Positions 27,601-37,540 of a stretch of DNA of 64,000 nt are shown here, piece after piece. The position numbers and the translations under genes were made by a program. The DNA lies in assembly GCF_001757105.1 (NCBI RefSeq), contig NZ_MDHN01000029.1, positions 310,001 to 374,000 on the forward strand. The letters run 5' to 3'. The notes below the pieces were generated by a model. That model worked only from the letters and a program-made list of their open reading frames with translations, ran no database searches and had not been told where the DNA came from. The first letter of the stretch is position 1; each line of letters begins with the position of its first letter. The stretch comes from Alteromonas confluentis (lineage in GTDB: Bacteria > Pseudomonadota > Gammaproteobacteria > Enterobacterales > Alteromonadaceae).

Positions 27601-30312
27601 TTACTTAACGGGTATCACACTTATTGCTGACACATAAGCTTCACCTACCGACGGCTTAAAACTGAGTTCAAGACTGCCATCTGACACATTCACATTTTCT
27701 GCCACCGTAAACGCGGTAAAACTTCCATCTGCATTTTGTTTTCCAGAGATATTTTCAAACAGAGCACTTCCCTCCGCGAATACATTGAAGCGGCTTTTAC
27801 TGTCTGGGGCGACTAGAGAAAGTGTGACCTTATACTGCCCGTTATCCAACGGTAAATGATATGAGAACTCACCGGCACGGTAGGTTGTATGCAAAGCCTG
27901 CTCTTGCGTATTCCCGATAACTGCTTTGACTGGTGGCCTACCCCAGCCTCCCGGCTTATCAAGTGACATTGCTTTTCCTCCGGTAAAGAAGTCATCCGAA
28001 CCGAAATGGGCTTTTGGCGAATCAGCTGACATAATGGCGCCCGCATCAATGTAATATGCGTTGATCTGCGATTCATTCAGATGCCACATCACACTGTCTT
28101 CAACGCGATCTGAAGGTGCGGAGGCGAAACCACTTGCCCGCGCTACTAACTCATTATTTCCTGCAACCAGTCTTACACCCTGCCAGACACAGGTGTTCTG
28201 ATCGCAATCAGGGGCTTCATTCACTTTCCGATCATTTACCAATAACTCGACTTGTTTGCCGTTACTGTACACCTTAATATCCGTGGTTTGGTAAGCCCGC
28301 TCTTTATAGCGCCTTGATGCAATATGAACCATAGGGTTAGCTGACCAGTTCGCCTGGTAGAAATAATATGCATCCTTCTTTATGGCGCGATCGTAAGTGA
28401 TGAGCCCTTTGGTATTAATATCCTGTGAGTCACCTTCTCTGCGGGTGGTTGTCGCAAAGTCAAAACCATTCCAAATCCAGTTTGCCCACAGGTAATCCCG
28501 CGCACTGAGTACGCGCCAATTCTCCTCATGCACGTAACTCATATACTCTTCCGGCTGATTTCTGCCAGTTGCCGCTACCGGCCCTCCCAGAGCATTGTCA
28601 GAGTGGAAGCTGGGCGCTCCGCCTGCGCCGTATTCAGTGACAGCCAACGGCTGCTCAGGATATTGCTTATGCAAGGCGTCGAGGTTCTTCGCCAGTCCTG
28701 AAGGCTCGCCGTAGTACCAGCCAAAATAGCGGTTTGCGCCCGTGGTATTGGTAATAGCGGAGGTGTTGGGCACTTTTGACTGATCCCATGTTGGCACACC
28801 CGCACAACAGTTGGCTAACGTCGAGTTACGCGTCGGATCCAACTGCGCTACTTCCGCTTTCAAGCGATTTAAGATAGGTAGTGGGTCAGGATTAGAGCCG
28901 GGACTGCTCTGCACGAACATGGGGGCGACGGCACCAAAGTCGACTTCGTTGGCTATACCCCATACCGCTACAGAGGGGTGATTAAAGTTCTGCTTCACCA
29001 TTTCTGTGAGTTGCAGACTGGCGTTATCAGCTAACGCGGTATTTACAGCCTCATGTTCCTCGCCGTAACGCCATGCGGAAACCAACGGGATTTCGTCCCA
29101 CAACAATAGGCCAAGTTTGTCAGCCAAATCGTGCACTGGCTGACCATGGGGGTAATGTGCCAGACGGATAGTATTTACCCCCATATTCATCAGTAATTGC
29201 ACATCTTCTTCTATTTCTTCAGCAGAGACTGCCCAACCTTTTCCTTCTCTGTCCTGATGATAGCCCACACCGCGAAGCTCAAGGGGTTGACCATTCAACG
29301 TCAATCCTTTATCTGCCGAGATTTCAATGGTGCGTAAACCGATATTTTGCTTCACCGTATCGAGCAGATTGTCATTGCTGTCTAATATCGACACTGCGAG
29401 CGTGTACAAATAAGGGTTATCTATACCTTGCCATAATTGTGATGAAGATACGGAAAGAGACACATCGGTTATTTCTGTTTCATCCGGCTGAAGCAAAATA
29501 TCCCGGACATCTTTTGCTACTACCTTTCCAGTATCGTCAGCCAATTGAGTAAGTAGCGTTACGTTTTCTGCTTCGCCTTCATTGCTAGTGATCCTGCTTT
29601 TGATACTAACCACCGCCTTGTCACCCTCAACCGCGGTAGTTGCGTAAACGCCGGGACCACCAAAATCTTTCATATCAACATGAATATTACTCGTTGTGAT
29701 AAGTCTTACCGGCCGGTAAATTCCCCCATGCACAAAGAAATCTCCGGCAATAGGTAACGTATCTGCAGTGGTTGAATCTGCTGTTGGCTTGCTGTTGTCT
29801 GCCTGAACCACCAGAACGTTAGGTCGACCCACGTTTATGAGGTCAGTAATATCAAAGCGAAAGCGATTGAAGCTTCCGCGATGTTCACCGGCAAATTTTC
29901 CGTTCACCCACACATTTGCCACACGACTTACTGCATCAAATTCCAGCCAAAGTCTTTTATTTTCAGTCTGTGCAGGTACATTAAACACTTTCCGGTAGAG
30001 ACCTTTACCCTGTGCATTATTAATATTGTCTGCGTTATGAATGTGAGCTGACTGATTCTCAAGATAATAGCCTACCCGGTTCCATGAATGGGGCACCGCA
30101 ACATTTTCTGCGCCAATCCAATTAAATGATGGGGCATGGATACCCGCTGGAATTTCATCGGTAAAGATAAACTGCCAGTCGTTATTCAGTATTTGCTGAT
30201 CTCGTACTTCCACATTTTTTGGTAAGTCAGCATTAACATCAGCAACCTGAGTACAAGCGATAAGAATACAAACCGCGGGTAAGATGAAAAAGAGTGCGCT
30301 ACAACGCTTCAT
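27601..30312 (-). CDS. GH2 family glycoside hydrolase lipoprotein
   Basis: This 903-residue enzyme has a lipoprotein signal with lipobox LIAC (Cys20). It has the GH2 sugar-binding domain (about residues 40-205), an Ig-like domain (210-330), and the TIM barrel opening at ELRGVGYHQD. The acid/base is Glu456 in WGIANEVDF and the nucleophile Glu560 in AVTEYGAGG. A C-terminal galactose-binding or malectin-like domain follows (about 750-903). The activity is probably beta-galactosidase or beta-glucuronidase, which family alone cannot settle. It lies 79 bp after the receptor at 30391-32679, with a hairpin between, and AAGGAGAG before its ATG. Confidence 0.9.
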   Translation of the reverse strand: MKRCSALFFILPAVCILIACTQVADVNADLPKNVEVRDQQILNNDWQFIFTDEIPAGIHAPSFNWIGAENVAVPHSWNRVGYYLENQSAHIHNADNINNAQGKGLYRKVFNVPAQTENKRLWLEFDAVSRVANVWVNGKFAGEHRGSFNRFRFDITDLINVGRPNVLVVQADNSKPTADSTTADTLPIAGDFFVHGGIYRPVRLITTSNIHVDMKDFGGPGVYATTAVEGDKAVVSIKSRITSNEGEAENVTLLTQLADDTGKVVAKDVRDILLQPDETEITDVSLSVSSSQLWQGIDNPYLYTLAVSILDSNDNLLDTVKQNIGLRTIEISADKGLTLNGQPLELRGVGYHQDREGKGWAVSAEEIEEDVQLLMNMGVNTIRLAHYPHGQPVHDLADKLGLLLWDEIPLVSAWRYGEEHEAVNTALADNASLQLTEMVKQNFNHPSVAVWGIANEVDFGAVAPMFVQSSPGSNPDPLPILNRLKAEVAQLDPTRNSTLANCCAGVPTWDQSKVPNTSAITNTTGANRYFGWYYGEPSGLAKNLDALHKQYPEQPLAVTEYGAGGAPSFHSDNALGGPVAATGRNQPEEYMSYVHEENWRVLSARDYLWANWIWNGFDFATTTRREGDSQDINTKGLITYDRAIKKDAYYFYQANWSANPMVHIASRRYKERAYQTTDIKVYSNGKQVELLVNDRKVNEAPDCDQNTCVWQGVRLVAGNNELVARASGFASAPSDRVEDSVMWHLNESQINAYYIDAGAIMSADSPKAHFGSDDFFTGGKAMSLDKPGGWGRPPVKAVIGNTQEQALHTTYRAGEFSYHLPLDNGQYKVTLSLVAPDSKSRFNVFAEGSALFENISGKQNADGSFTAFTVAENVNVSDGSLELSFKPSVGEAYVSAISVIPVK

Positions 30313-30339
30313 GGTCTCTCCTTAAATATGTTTTAAATG

Positions 30340-30372
30340 ACAAAAGCAGCATGGTTTGTTGCCATACTGCTT
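30340..30372 (-). terminator. Hairpin between TBDR and GH2 genes
   Basis: Stem AAGCAG(T)ATGG/CCATGCTGCTT followed by TTTTG on the minus strand lies between the receptor stop and the GH2 start. It may act as a partial terminator, reducing GH2 expression. Confidence 0.6.
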
Positions 30373-30390
30373 ATGTTGCTCATGTTAATG

Positions 30391-32679
30391 TCAGAATCCA
30401 TATGACACGTTTACACCGAAATAGCGCATAGCTCCCCGCGACCAACGTTTCGAGAGTGCTGTCAGGCCCTGAAAGCGCTCATCATAATTTGTGTAACCCA
30501 TAGAATAATTTTCATCAAAAAGGTTGTTGAAGTATACGGTCACTTTATAACGATCCTGGTTGTCCACGATGCCAACGCCGGCGTTAGCAATCCCGTATGC
30601 ATCCTGACGGTTTAACGGGTCGCCGTAGAGGTCGTAGCTTACATCGTCTTGCCACTGGTAACTTGCCTGCGCAAACCAGCTGAATTCGTATCCCTGAGCA
30701 GGCTGTTCCCAATAGGCGGCAAGGTTGTATTTGAAATCGGGAGAGTTATTGAGGTCATGTCCGCTTAAGTCCTGTACATTCAGGCCTTCTATATCTGCGG
30801 ACAATGTGCAGCCTTCGGCTTCAGTTTGTCCACCGTAACAGGGCGCATTGACGAACGATTCAATAACAGCGTCGGTATAAGCAATGGAAGCATCCAATCG
30901 CAAAGCATCAGTAGCCTGATAAGAGAACTCGGTTTCTATGCCTTTAGTGCGAAGCTCACCCACATTATTCAACGTGAACACTGGCGCGCCATTTTCGTCA
31001 TTACGACCGCCCTGTGCCTGGTAATCCTCGAAATCTGTCATAAACGCGATGATTTCGTAGCTAAAATTCCGGCTATCAGAAAACCCTTTTATGCCTAGTT
31101 CGTAAGATACCGACGTTTCTTCCCCAACCGGGTTGTCCGCGTCATTTTGCGTAAACCCGGATGCAACATCATAAGCCTGACCTTTGTAGCCTGTACTTAC
31201 AGAGCCAAATATCATAGTGCCATTTTCGAGGAAATGACGGATTGCGACCTTACCGGTAACCGCGTCCTGGTCGTCATTACCACTGAAAGTAGCAGCACTG
31301 GTTGGATTCAACGCATACCCGTTCGCATAATAGTCATTGAAGTCGACAGATATTTTTTCGTGGTTGAAGCGAAGCCCAACATCAACAAAAGTACTTTCTG
31401 AAATCTCATAAGCCCCCTGCCCGAACAAAGCGATGGATTCTGAGTCCGCTTGCGCATCCCATTTATCAAGCACGAACACCAATGGTTTACGATCGAAATC
31501 CCGGTATACCGATTGATCGCTATAAAAAAGCCCGGTTATGAATTCGAATTTTTCAGACAATGTGCCGGTGAGACGCAGTTCCTGGGTAAAAGCATCAGCG
31601 TCAATGTAGCCTTTTTGCTCAACCTGAGGACCGGTCAGCCCCAGTGGATTGAATCTCTCTTGCAGAAATGGAGGAAAAGCATCTTCGATCGTAACGTCTG
31701 TCAAATCTGCATCTGCAATAGCTGCTTGTTCAAATGACTGAAAGCTTGATACGGAAGTAAATACCAGATCGTCATTGATATTATAATTTAGCTTAAAAAC
31801 AGCCAGCGACTGGTCTGTTTCGAACTCATTGGGTGTATCACGTCTGACGTTGCGGTTATCTTCTCCCGGCACCTCGCCTTCACCAACAACCCCTTCCTCA
31901 GCATCGACCCAGGTGGGGGTACTTCCACCTTCGATGTGTGAGATGTCATAGATAAATGTGGCATCAAGATCGTCTGTTGCATACCAGAGTAATTTACCGC
32001 GCAAGCCATGGCTCTTCTCACGGTTTTCTTTTTCGCCGGTAGTTAAGTTATTCAGATAGCCGTCACGATCTTTGTAATAGCCATTAATTCGATAACTCAA
32101 CGTATCTGAAGCAGGGCCGGATAAAGTTATCAGGCCTTTAACCTCATCATCACTTGTCAGGCCTGCTTCCACCCTGCCTTCGAAATCCGGCGATGGCGCT
32201 TTAGTGGTTACGTTTACAACACCCGCAGACGCATTCTTACCAAACAGGGTTCCCTGAGGACCTCTTAACACTTCGACTTGCTGTATATCTGCAAGATTAC
32301 TAAAAGCCTGTGCGGCCATCATCAGCGGCACTTCATCGACAACCACCGCCACACTGGATTCCACACCGATGCTATAGGCTGATGTGCCGACGCCCCGCAT
32401 GCGAATGCTACTTGATTGAGGATCGTCACCATGCTCTACCGTCAATGATGGGGAGACCCGAGTCACATCATCAAAGTTCTTAACATCGAGTCTTTCAAGG
32501 GCGCTTTCTCCTAGTACTGACACGGCTACAGGTATAGTTTGCTGCGCCTGGGCTCGTTTTTGCGCTTTCACTTCAATAATTTCAAGCTCAGCGGCGACGG
32601 CATCAACCGAAACGCCCGATACGAGTGCAGAAACACAAATGGCTAATGATGATAGATTTTTTTCGCTCGCAGATTTCAT
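30391..32679 (-). CDS. TonB-dependent receptor paired with GH2
   Basis: This 762-residue receptor has a signal peptide (residues 1-30, SVDAVAAE), a TonB-box-like segment (LEIIEVKAQKRAQ), a plug with DVTRVSPSLTV, IRMRGVG and the motif VEVLRGPQGTLFGKNASAG, and a barrel ending in YFGVNVSYGF. The RGPQGTLFGKN plug is characteristic of receptors widespread in marine alteromonads and sphingomonads. I chose ATG 32679, preceded by GAGAG; the frame upstream to 32742 adds 21 residues without a signal. It probably imports the substrate of the co-oriented GH2 enzyme. The promoter lacks the CAATCA repeats of the rhamnose genes. Confidence 0.92.
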   Translation of the reverse strand: MKSASEKNLSSLAICVSALVSGVSVDAVAAELEIIEVKAQKRAQAQQTIPVAVSVLGESALERLDVKNFDDVTRVSPSLTVEHGDDPQSSSIRMRGVGTSAYSIGVESSVAVVVDEVPLMMAAQAFSNLADIQQVEVLRGPQGTLFGKNASAGVVNVTTKAPSPDFEGRVEAGLTSDDEVKGLITLSGPASDTLSYRINGYYKDRDGYLNNLTTGEKENREKSHGLRGKLLWYATDDLDATFIYDISHIEGGSTPTWVDAEEGVVGEGEVPGEDNRNVRRDTPNEFETDQSLAVFKLNYNINDDLVFTSVSSFQSFEQAAIADADLTDVTIEDAFPPFLQERFNPLGLTGPQVEQKGYIDADAFTQELRLTGTLSEKFEFITGLFYSDQSVYRDFDRKPLVFVLDKWDAQADSESIALFGQGAYEISESTFVDVGLRFNHEKISVDFNDYYANGYALNPTSAATFSGNDDQDAVTGKVAIRHFLENGTMIFGSVSTGYKGQAYDVASGFTQNDADNPVGEETSVSYELGIKGFSDSRNFSYEIIAFMTDFEDYQAQGGRNDENGAPVFTLNNVGELRTKGIETEFSYQATDALRLDASIAYTDAVIESFVNAPCYGGQTEAEGCTLSADIEGLNVQDLSGHDLNNSPDFKYNLAAYWEQPAQGYEFSWFAQASYQWQDDVSYDLYGDPLNRQDAYGIANAGVGIVDNQDRYKVTVYFNNLFDENYSMGYTNYDERFQGLTALSKRWSRGAMRYFGVNVSYGF

Positions 32680-33151
32680 AGGATCTCTCAAATAACTCTT
32701 TTCATTTGAAATTGGTAAAATAGAAATATTTGGTAAGGCCAATATACGTTAAATTTAAACATTGACAACCATCTGTTAACAACTTTGAAAATCTTACGAC
32801 TAACAGCCACCCTGAAAGGCAAATAAACACTTCAAATTCAGCAATATAGACTCACCACCATTATTTAAATACCTATCATCAAGAACATTGATACCTGCCT
32901 TGAAACTAAGATTTTGCCTCATACTAGATTAAAAACCTTAATTGGCCTTACCAGAAAAAGAGGCAAGTAAAGGGCGTAGTCTGCTGATTCGGTGCCAATC
33001 TCAATTGGTTGAAAAAAGAAGCTATTGCTTTGAGGGCTGTCAGAGCGGCATAGTTGCAGCTCGAATGCATAAAGGGCCATAGTTGCCGCAGATTCCTGCT
33101 CACGCTTTTCCTATAATGCGCAGTGAATAATTGAGATGTTGGAGTATTGAA
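32680..33151. other. Divergent intergenic region
   Basis: This 472-bp stretch separates the minus-strand TBDR from the plus-strand metallo-hydrolase. It is AT-rich and holds both promoters; a TATAAT hexamer at 33112-33117 is a plausible -10 for the plus-strand gene. I see no gene or conserved structure in it. Confidence 0.5.
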
Positions 33152-34249
33152 TTGGGCGTATTCAAAAAGTTACTGTTCTGGTCGTTAACCATAATCATTC
33201 TGCTCATTATCAGCGGCTTCGTATTTGTGAAGTTTTCACCTGTGTTTGGCGGTGCACCCGACAAACAAACGAAATCGCGGATGCTGGCCTCTGACAACTT
33301 TAAGAACGACAGCTTCGTTAATCGTCATCCTGTTTCCGATGATCCTGACAGTCCTAAGCCGCCAATGATCGACTGGTTGAAATCGGTACTTTTTCCGCCT
33401 CAGGGCAAGCATCCTGCCAGCCCACTGCCGACTAAAACGCCTAACTACGTTCATCAAAGTGAGCCCACCTTTACCTGGTATGGTCATTCCACTGTTTTAA
33501 TTGATACCGGCAAACTGCGACTTCTCACTGACCCCGTTTTCTATCGCGCATCTCCCGTATGGCCGGTGGGCAGCCCTTATGCCTTTGATCATTCTTTTAC
33601 CATTAAATCGATGCCTAATATCGACGCAGTGTTAATCTCCCACGACCATTACGACCATCTCGATGCGAAAGCCATCGCTGAATTAGATGAAAAAGTGGGT
33701 CATTTCTATGTGCCGCTGGGCGTTCGCGCTCACCTTTTGCGCTGGGGCATTTCTGACGAGAAGATCACTGAGCTGGACTGGTTTGAAGAAGCTGGATTCG
33801 GCGGCAACACGCTCGTGTTTACGCCGTCGAAGCATTTTAGTGGCCGTAAACCGGGTGTGCGCAATGACACTTTATGGGGCTCGTGGGTAATTAACACGCC
33901 AGAACTAAAGGCATTTTTTAGCGGTGACGGTGGTTACAACCCTGACTTTAAAATGATTGGCGAGGAATACGGACCTTTCGATATCGCCTTCATGGAAGAT
34001 GGCGCTTACAGCCCATACTGGCCTGAAATCCATATGTTGCCAGAAGAATCGGTACAGGCTGCACTCGACGTAAAAGCAAGAAATGTCATGCCGATTCACT
34101 GGGGAAAATTCGACTTGGCCTTCCACAACTGGAACGAACCTGTGATTCGTTTCAGACAAGCAGCAACAAGTACCGATCTTAACGTCGCTACGCCCTACAT
34201 TGGGCAAACCTTTAAATTGGATGCCCCACCAAGCGAGAGGTGGTGGTAG
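33152..34249 (+). CDS. Membrane-anchored metallo-beta-lactamase-fold hydrolase (NAPE-PLD-like)
   Basis: This protein of about 365 residues has one N-terminal membrane helix (about residues 6-26) and a metallo-beta-lactamase domain with the zinc motif SHDHYDHLD (HDHYDH near 164-169), plus further ligands in TPSKHFSGR, FSGDGGYNP and MPIHWGKF. The pattern fits the UlaG/NAPE-phospholipase D-like group. The start is unusual: TTG at 33152, which has TTGGAG 7 bp upstream, while the more distal TTG at 33131 lacks a site and no ATG precedes the membrane helix. Substrate unknown; a phospholipid is one possibility. Confidence 0.85.
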   Translation: MGVFKKLLFWSLTIIILLIISGFVFVKFSPVFGGAPDKQTKSRMLASDNFKNDSFVNRHPVSDDPDSPKPPMIDWLKSVLFPPQGKHPASPLPTKTPNYVHQSEPTFTWYGHSTVLIDTGKLRLLTDPVFYRASPVWPVGSPYAFDHSFTIKSMPNIDAVLISHDHYDHLDAKAIAELDEKVGHFYVPLGVRAHLLRWGISDEKITELDWFEEAGFGGNTLVFTPSKHFSGRKPGVRNDTLWGSWVINTPELKAFFSGDGGYNPDFKMIGEEYGPFDIAFMEDGAYSPYWPEIHMLPEESVQAALDVKARNVMPIHWGKFDLAFHNWNEPVIRFRQAATSTDLNVATPYIGQTFKLDAPPSERWW

Positions 34250-34326
34250 TGTTCACTAAGTGGTGTTGAATAGAATGAGCGAACTATTCATGGCAGAATG
34301 GGCTTTTTTATAAAACAGAAAAAAAT

Positions 34327-34689
34327 ATGAAAATCCACAGAATTAATCCCACCCGTCGTTGGTCTGAAGTGACAGTATTCAACGGTATTGCGAATTTTGT
34401 TGAAGTACCGGAAGACGAAAAAGCAGAAACCATAGAAGATCAGGTAAAGGCTGTATTTGAACAAGCCGAAGCCATGCTGGCGCTGGTAGGTAGCGATAAG
34501 TCACGCATTCTCACCGTTACAATTTACATTACTGATTTTGCTAATGTAGACCGACTTAACGCAGTGTGGGATGCCTGGTTTGACGAGGGCACAGCACCGA
34601 GCCGAGCCTGCGTAAAAGTAGAGCTAGCCGACCCAACATGGCTCGTTGAAATGGCATTTACTGCTGCGGCTGGCGAAGACTACCTTTAA
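34327..34689 (+). CDS. RidA family protein
   Basis: This 120-residue protein is of the YjgF/YER057c/UK114 fold, which hydrolyses reactive enamine/imine intermediates. The family features are the EDQVKAVFEQAEAMLALVG helix region, the strand ILTVTIYITDFANV and the segment APSRACVKVEL with the conserved Arg that binds the substrate carboxylate. It stands alone after the metallo-hydrolase, with a short A-rich upstream region. Whether it acts on enamines from amino-acid metabolism is inferred from family only. Confidence 0.88.
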   Translation: MKIHRINPTRRWSEVTVFNGIANFVEVPEDEKAETIEDQVKAVFEQAEAMLALVGSDKSRILTVTIYITDFANVDRLNAVWDAWFDEGTAPSRACVKVELADPTWLVEMAFTAAAGEDYL

Positions 34690-34859
34690 GTTATTTGCAC
34701 ACTAATTTGGCGAGGAATAATCGCTTTATACTTCGCCAAAAGTCTATCATCAATATTTTGCCAAAATTGTTACTTACCGCTACGCTGTTATCTGAATAGT
34801 AATACAGTCCCGATAGCCTGTTTGCTGCTGCTCGGGGTTGTTTAAAGAGCAGACGTTGC

Positions 34860-35666
34860 ATGAAAAAACAAATCCCTACCACGCCTGAGATTTCCGATCA
34901 GGAAAAGCAATTTGAAGCAGAAAAAATGGATGCTGTGGGCGGCCTGGTGGCCGGTGTATCCCACGAAATCAATACGCCATTGGGTGTTAACATTGCCAAC
35001 TGTACGTTGTTGATGGAGTTGCTTGCAGAACTGAAAGAGGATTTCGATGGCGGCGAACTCGACGCCGAGAAGTTTGCAGACTTTCTGACAACCTCTCAGG
35101 ACATCACCAGCAGTATGCTAAAAAACATGCAGCGCGCCTCTAAGCTCCTCACAAGCTTTAAGAAAGTTGCTGTTAAAAAGTCTGAAGAAGCCAGTCTGCT
35201 TGAAAAAACCAATGTTTCAGAACTGGTTACGGAATTCATTGCGTCTTACGAGCACCATTCTCAAGACAAGTCACTAACCTTCATTCCCAGATTTCCGCCG
35301 AACATTATTGTTTCGACTTACCCAGCGGTAATTACTCAAATTCTCACGGCATTAACGTCTAACGTGATGATCCATGCCGCTGGCCCGAATCACGAGCATT
35401 GCACGATCACCATCACTATTGCCCCTGCGGGTGACGGTTACCAATTTACGTTTTCAGATGACGGAGTCGGTATTTCCGAGGAAGAACTGAAAAAGGTATT
35501 CGAGCCTTTCTACACCACGAAGCGAGGCAGTGGCAATGCGGGCTTGGGGTTAAGCGTGGTGTACAACCTGATCAAGGTGACACTGGCCAGTAACGTTTAT
35601 AACGAAAGCAAGCCCGAAGAAGGTTTTACCATTTCCTTCAAACTGCACAATCTGATGGAAGAATAA
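34860..35666 (+). CDS. Minimal sensor-less histidine kinase
   Basis: This 268-residue kinase has the phosphoacceptor H-box (AGVSHEINTPLG, His35) almost at the N-terminus, then a dimerisation helix pair, and a HATPase domain with N-box region, G1 (FSDDGVGIS), F-box (VFEPFYTTKRG) and G2 (GLGLSVVYNL). No membrane segment, PAS or GAF domain is present, so it is a soluble kinase whose input must come from a partner. No response regulator is adjacent. It ends 1 bp from the convergent AraC gene. Confidence 0.85.
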   Translation: MKKQIPTTPEISDQEKQFEAEKMDAVGGLVAGVSHEINTPLGVNIANCTLLMELLAELKEDFDGGELDAEKFADFLTTSQDITSSMLKNMQRASKLLTSFKKVAVKKSEEASLLEKTNVSELVTEFIASYEHHSQDKSLTFIPRFPPNIIVSTYPAVITQILTALTSNVMIHAAGPNHEHCTITITIAPAGDGYQFTFSDDGVGISEEELKKVFEPFYTTKRGSGNAGLGLSVVYNLIKVTLASNVYNESKPEEGFTISFKLHNLMEE

Positions 35667-35667
35667 A

Positions 35668-36597
35668 TTAACTGGCCTTTACCTGGCCCTCAATGAGTCG
35701 CCATTGTTCCTCAACGTCTCGCTTTGGTGAATTCCCAAAGAAGCGTGAATACTCTCTGGAGAATTGCGACGGACTTTCGTAGCCCACCCGATAAGCCGCA
35801 TTTGATGCGTCGATTTGCTCACCGACCATCAAACGCCGCGCCTCCATTAACTTCAGGCTTTTCTGGTATTGCAACGGGCTCATTGATGTCATTTCACGAA
35901 AATGATGATGGAAAGTCGATTTGCTCATTTGTGCCCGTTCAGCCAACTCTTCAACAGCGTAAGACTCGCTGAAGTTCGCCTTCAACCACTCAATCACTTT
36001 TGCGATGCGCAATCCGTGACTGCCTGCAGATACAATGCTTTTTAACCTAACGCCCTGGTCGCTATTCAGTACGCGCCAGAAGATTTCCTTTTTAATGAGC
36101 GGTGTCAGTATAGGCGCAGATGCTTCGTCATCGAGCAGTTTGATAAGCCTAAAACAGGCATCTAAAAGGTCTGGCGTGGTAGCGCCCATTCCCATACCAC
36201 TTGAAGGCGCTTTCGGCTTCTTAGTATCGATGGGCATTCGCATAAGTAATTCGCTGAGTACGGCAAAATCTAATTTAAGAACGAAGCCAAGATAAGGCAC
36301 GGCATTTTCTGCCTGCTTAATCTGCACTCTTGCAGGTAAATCTAGGGAGGTAACCAGAAAGTTATAGCGGTCGAAATGAAAAGATTTGTCTGACAGTGCC
36401 ATCATTTTCTGGCCCTGCACCACCACAGCGATGCTTGGCTCAGCAACACAAGTGGTGCATTGTGTAGGAGAATTTTGGCGATAAAACATCAATCCGGGAA
36501 TTGAGGTCTCCAGATTAAAAGTACTGCCAACGTGGTGCTTAATTCGCTCGGCAATATTTTCTGAGATTACGTCAATCGCATCTTTATGGTTTGTCAT
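35668..36597 (-). CDS. AraC family transcriptional regulator
   Basis: This 309-residue regulator has an N-terminal AraC-type ligand domain (IPGLMFYRQNSP, SIAVVVQGQKMM) and a C-terminal double HTH (YAVEELAERAQMSKSTFHHHF, then AAYRVGYESPSQFSREY). I chose ATG 36597, with GGGGA at a 9-bp spacing; two upstream ATGs (36606 and 36627) are poorly placed. The N-terminal domain type (PF06719) is often linked to stress or aldehyde-responsive reductase genes, but no such neighbour is visible, so the target is unknown. Confidence 0.88.
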   Translation of the reverse strand: MTNHKDAIDVISENIAERIKHHVGSTFNLETSIPGLMFYRQNSPTQCTTCVAEPSIAVVVQGQKMMALSDKSFHFDRYNFLVTSLDLPARVQIKQAENAVPYLGFVLKLDFAVLSELLMRMPIDTKKPKAPSSGMGMGATTPDLLDACFRLIKLLDDEASAPILTPLIKKEIFWRVLNSDQGVRLKSIVSAGSHGLRIAKVIEWLKANFSESYAVEELAERAQMSKSTFHHHFREMTSMSPLQYQKSLKLMEARRLMVGEQIDASNAAYRVGYESPSQFSREYSRFFGNSPKRDVEEQWRLIEGQVKAS

Positions 36598-36754
36598 TGG
36601 CGTCATTCCCCACTTGCTCATCATCACTCAACCCAGGATAAACCTGTGGTCACGCTATAATGATAGCCTGAAGTCTAGAACGACAAATTACCAAATAATC
36701 GCTAATTATTGCCTAAAAGTCCGAACGACAAGACTTTCTGACTTACAACATGAG

Positions 36755-37540
36755 TTATTTGCGCCCTGCATTATTTTTCGTGGCATAGAGTTCGAACAAC
36801 TTCGCCTCTTTAAGGAAGGCATACATGGCGCTGATAGCAGCATGCGTGACGCCCCGCTTACCTGACATGAATTGCTTCCGAAACACATACTCTTTAATAA
36901 AGGTAAGAGGAAAAATAAGCATAAGCTTTAGGATTGACGGCTTTTTACCACGACTGAATTTCTGCTCAGCTTTCAACGATGAATAGCTGTTCTGTTTGTT
37001 CATCAGCGTGGCGGTATCGGCATAGCCATAGTGCAATACCAAACCGTTTACTCTGCCCACTGAGGTGCCTTTCTCCAGTACCAGATTTTCATGTACCTTT
37101 CGGTCTTCTGGGTAGCGAGCAACGCCTTTTCGGAATAGACGCACGATATGTCGCTTGGCGGCAAAAGATGACAACGGTTGCCCCCAGAACACATCCTCGA
37201 ATCGCAATTCCCAAGCATCGTGAGCAGGCTGCTCTGCGACAACAATTTCTTGGATACTTTTACGATTCTCAGCAGTGAGTACCTCGTCACCATCCAGGTT
37301 CAGTACCCAGGGTTGCGTGCATTTCGACAGCGCAAAGGCTTTCTGTGCAGCGAACCCCAACCAGTTTTGATGATAGATGGTGGCCCCGTGACGCTCAGCT
37401 ATCATTAGCGTGTCATCCGTACTGCCCGAATCCACCACAATAATTTCTTCAGCAAAATCGACTGATGCCAGCACCTCATCGAGCTTCGCGGCTTCGTTGA
37501 GGGTAATGATGTAAACACTCAGCGGCGATTTATCAGCCAT
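36755..37540 (-). CDS. Family 2 glycosyltransferase (LPS core type), second copy
   Basis: This 261-residue enzyme has the GT-A fold of the KdtX/WaaE group: YIITLNEAAKLDE, VVDSGSTDDTL, and the metal motif VLNLDGDEVLT. It likely adds a sugar to the lipopolysaccharide core. It overlaps the stop of the upstream paralogue by 8 bp, so the two are one operon and probably act in sequence. The C-terminal helix region is KRGVTHAAISAMYAF, also typical. Confidence 0.88.
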   Translation of the reverse strand: MADKSPLSVYIITLNEAAKLDEVLASVDFAEEIIVVDSGSTDDTLMIAERHGATIYHQNWLGFAAQKAFALSKCTQPWVLNLDGDEVLTAENRKSIQEIVVAEQPAHDAWELRFEDVFWGQPLSSFAAKRHIVRLFRKGVARYPEDRKVHENLVLEKGTSVGRVNGLVLHYGYADTATLMNKQNSYSSLKAEQKFSRGKKPSILKLMLIFPLTFIKEYVFRKQFMSGKRGVTHAAISAMYAFLKEAKLFELYATKNNAGRK

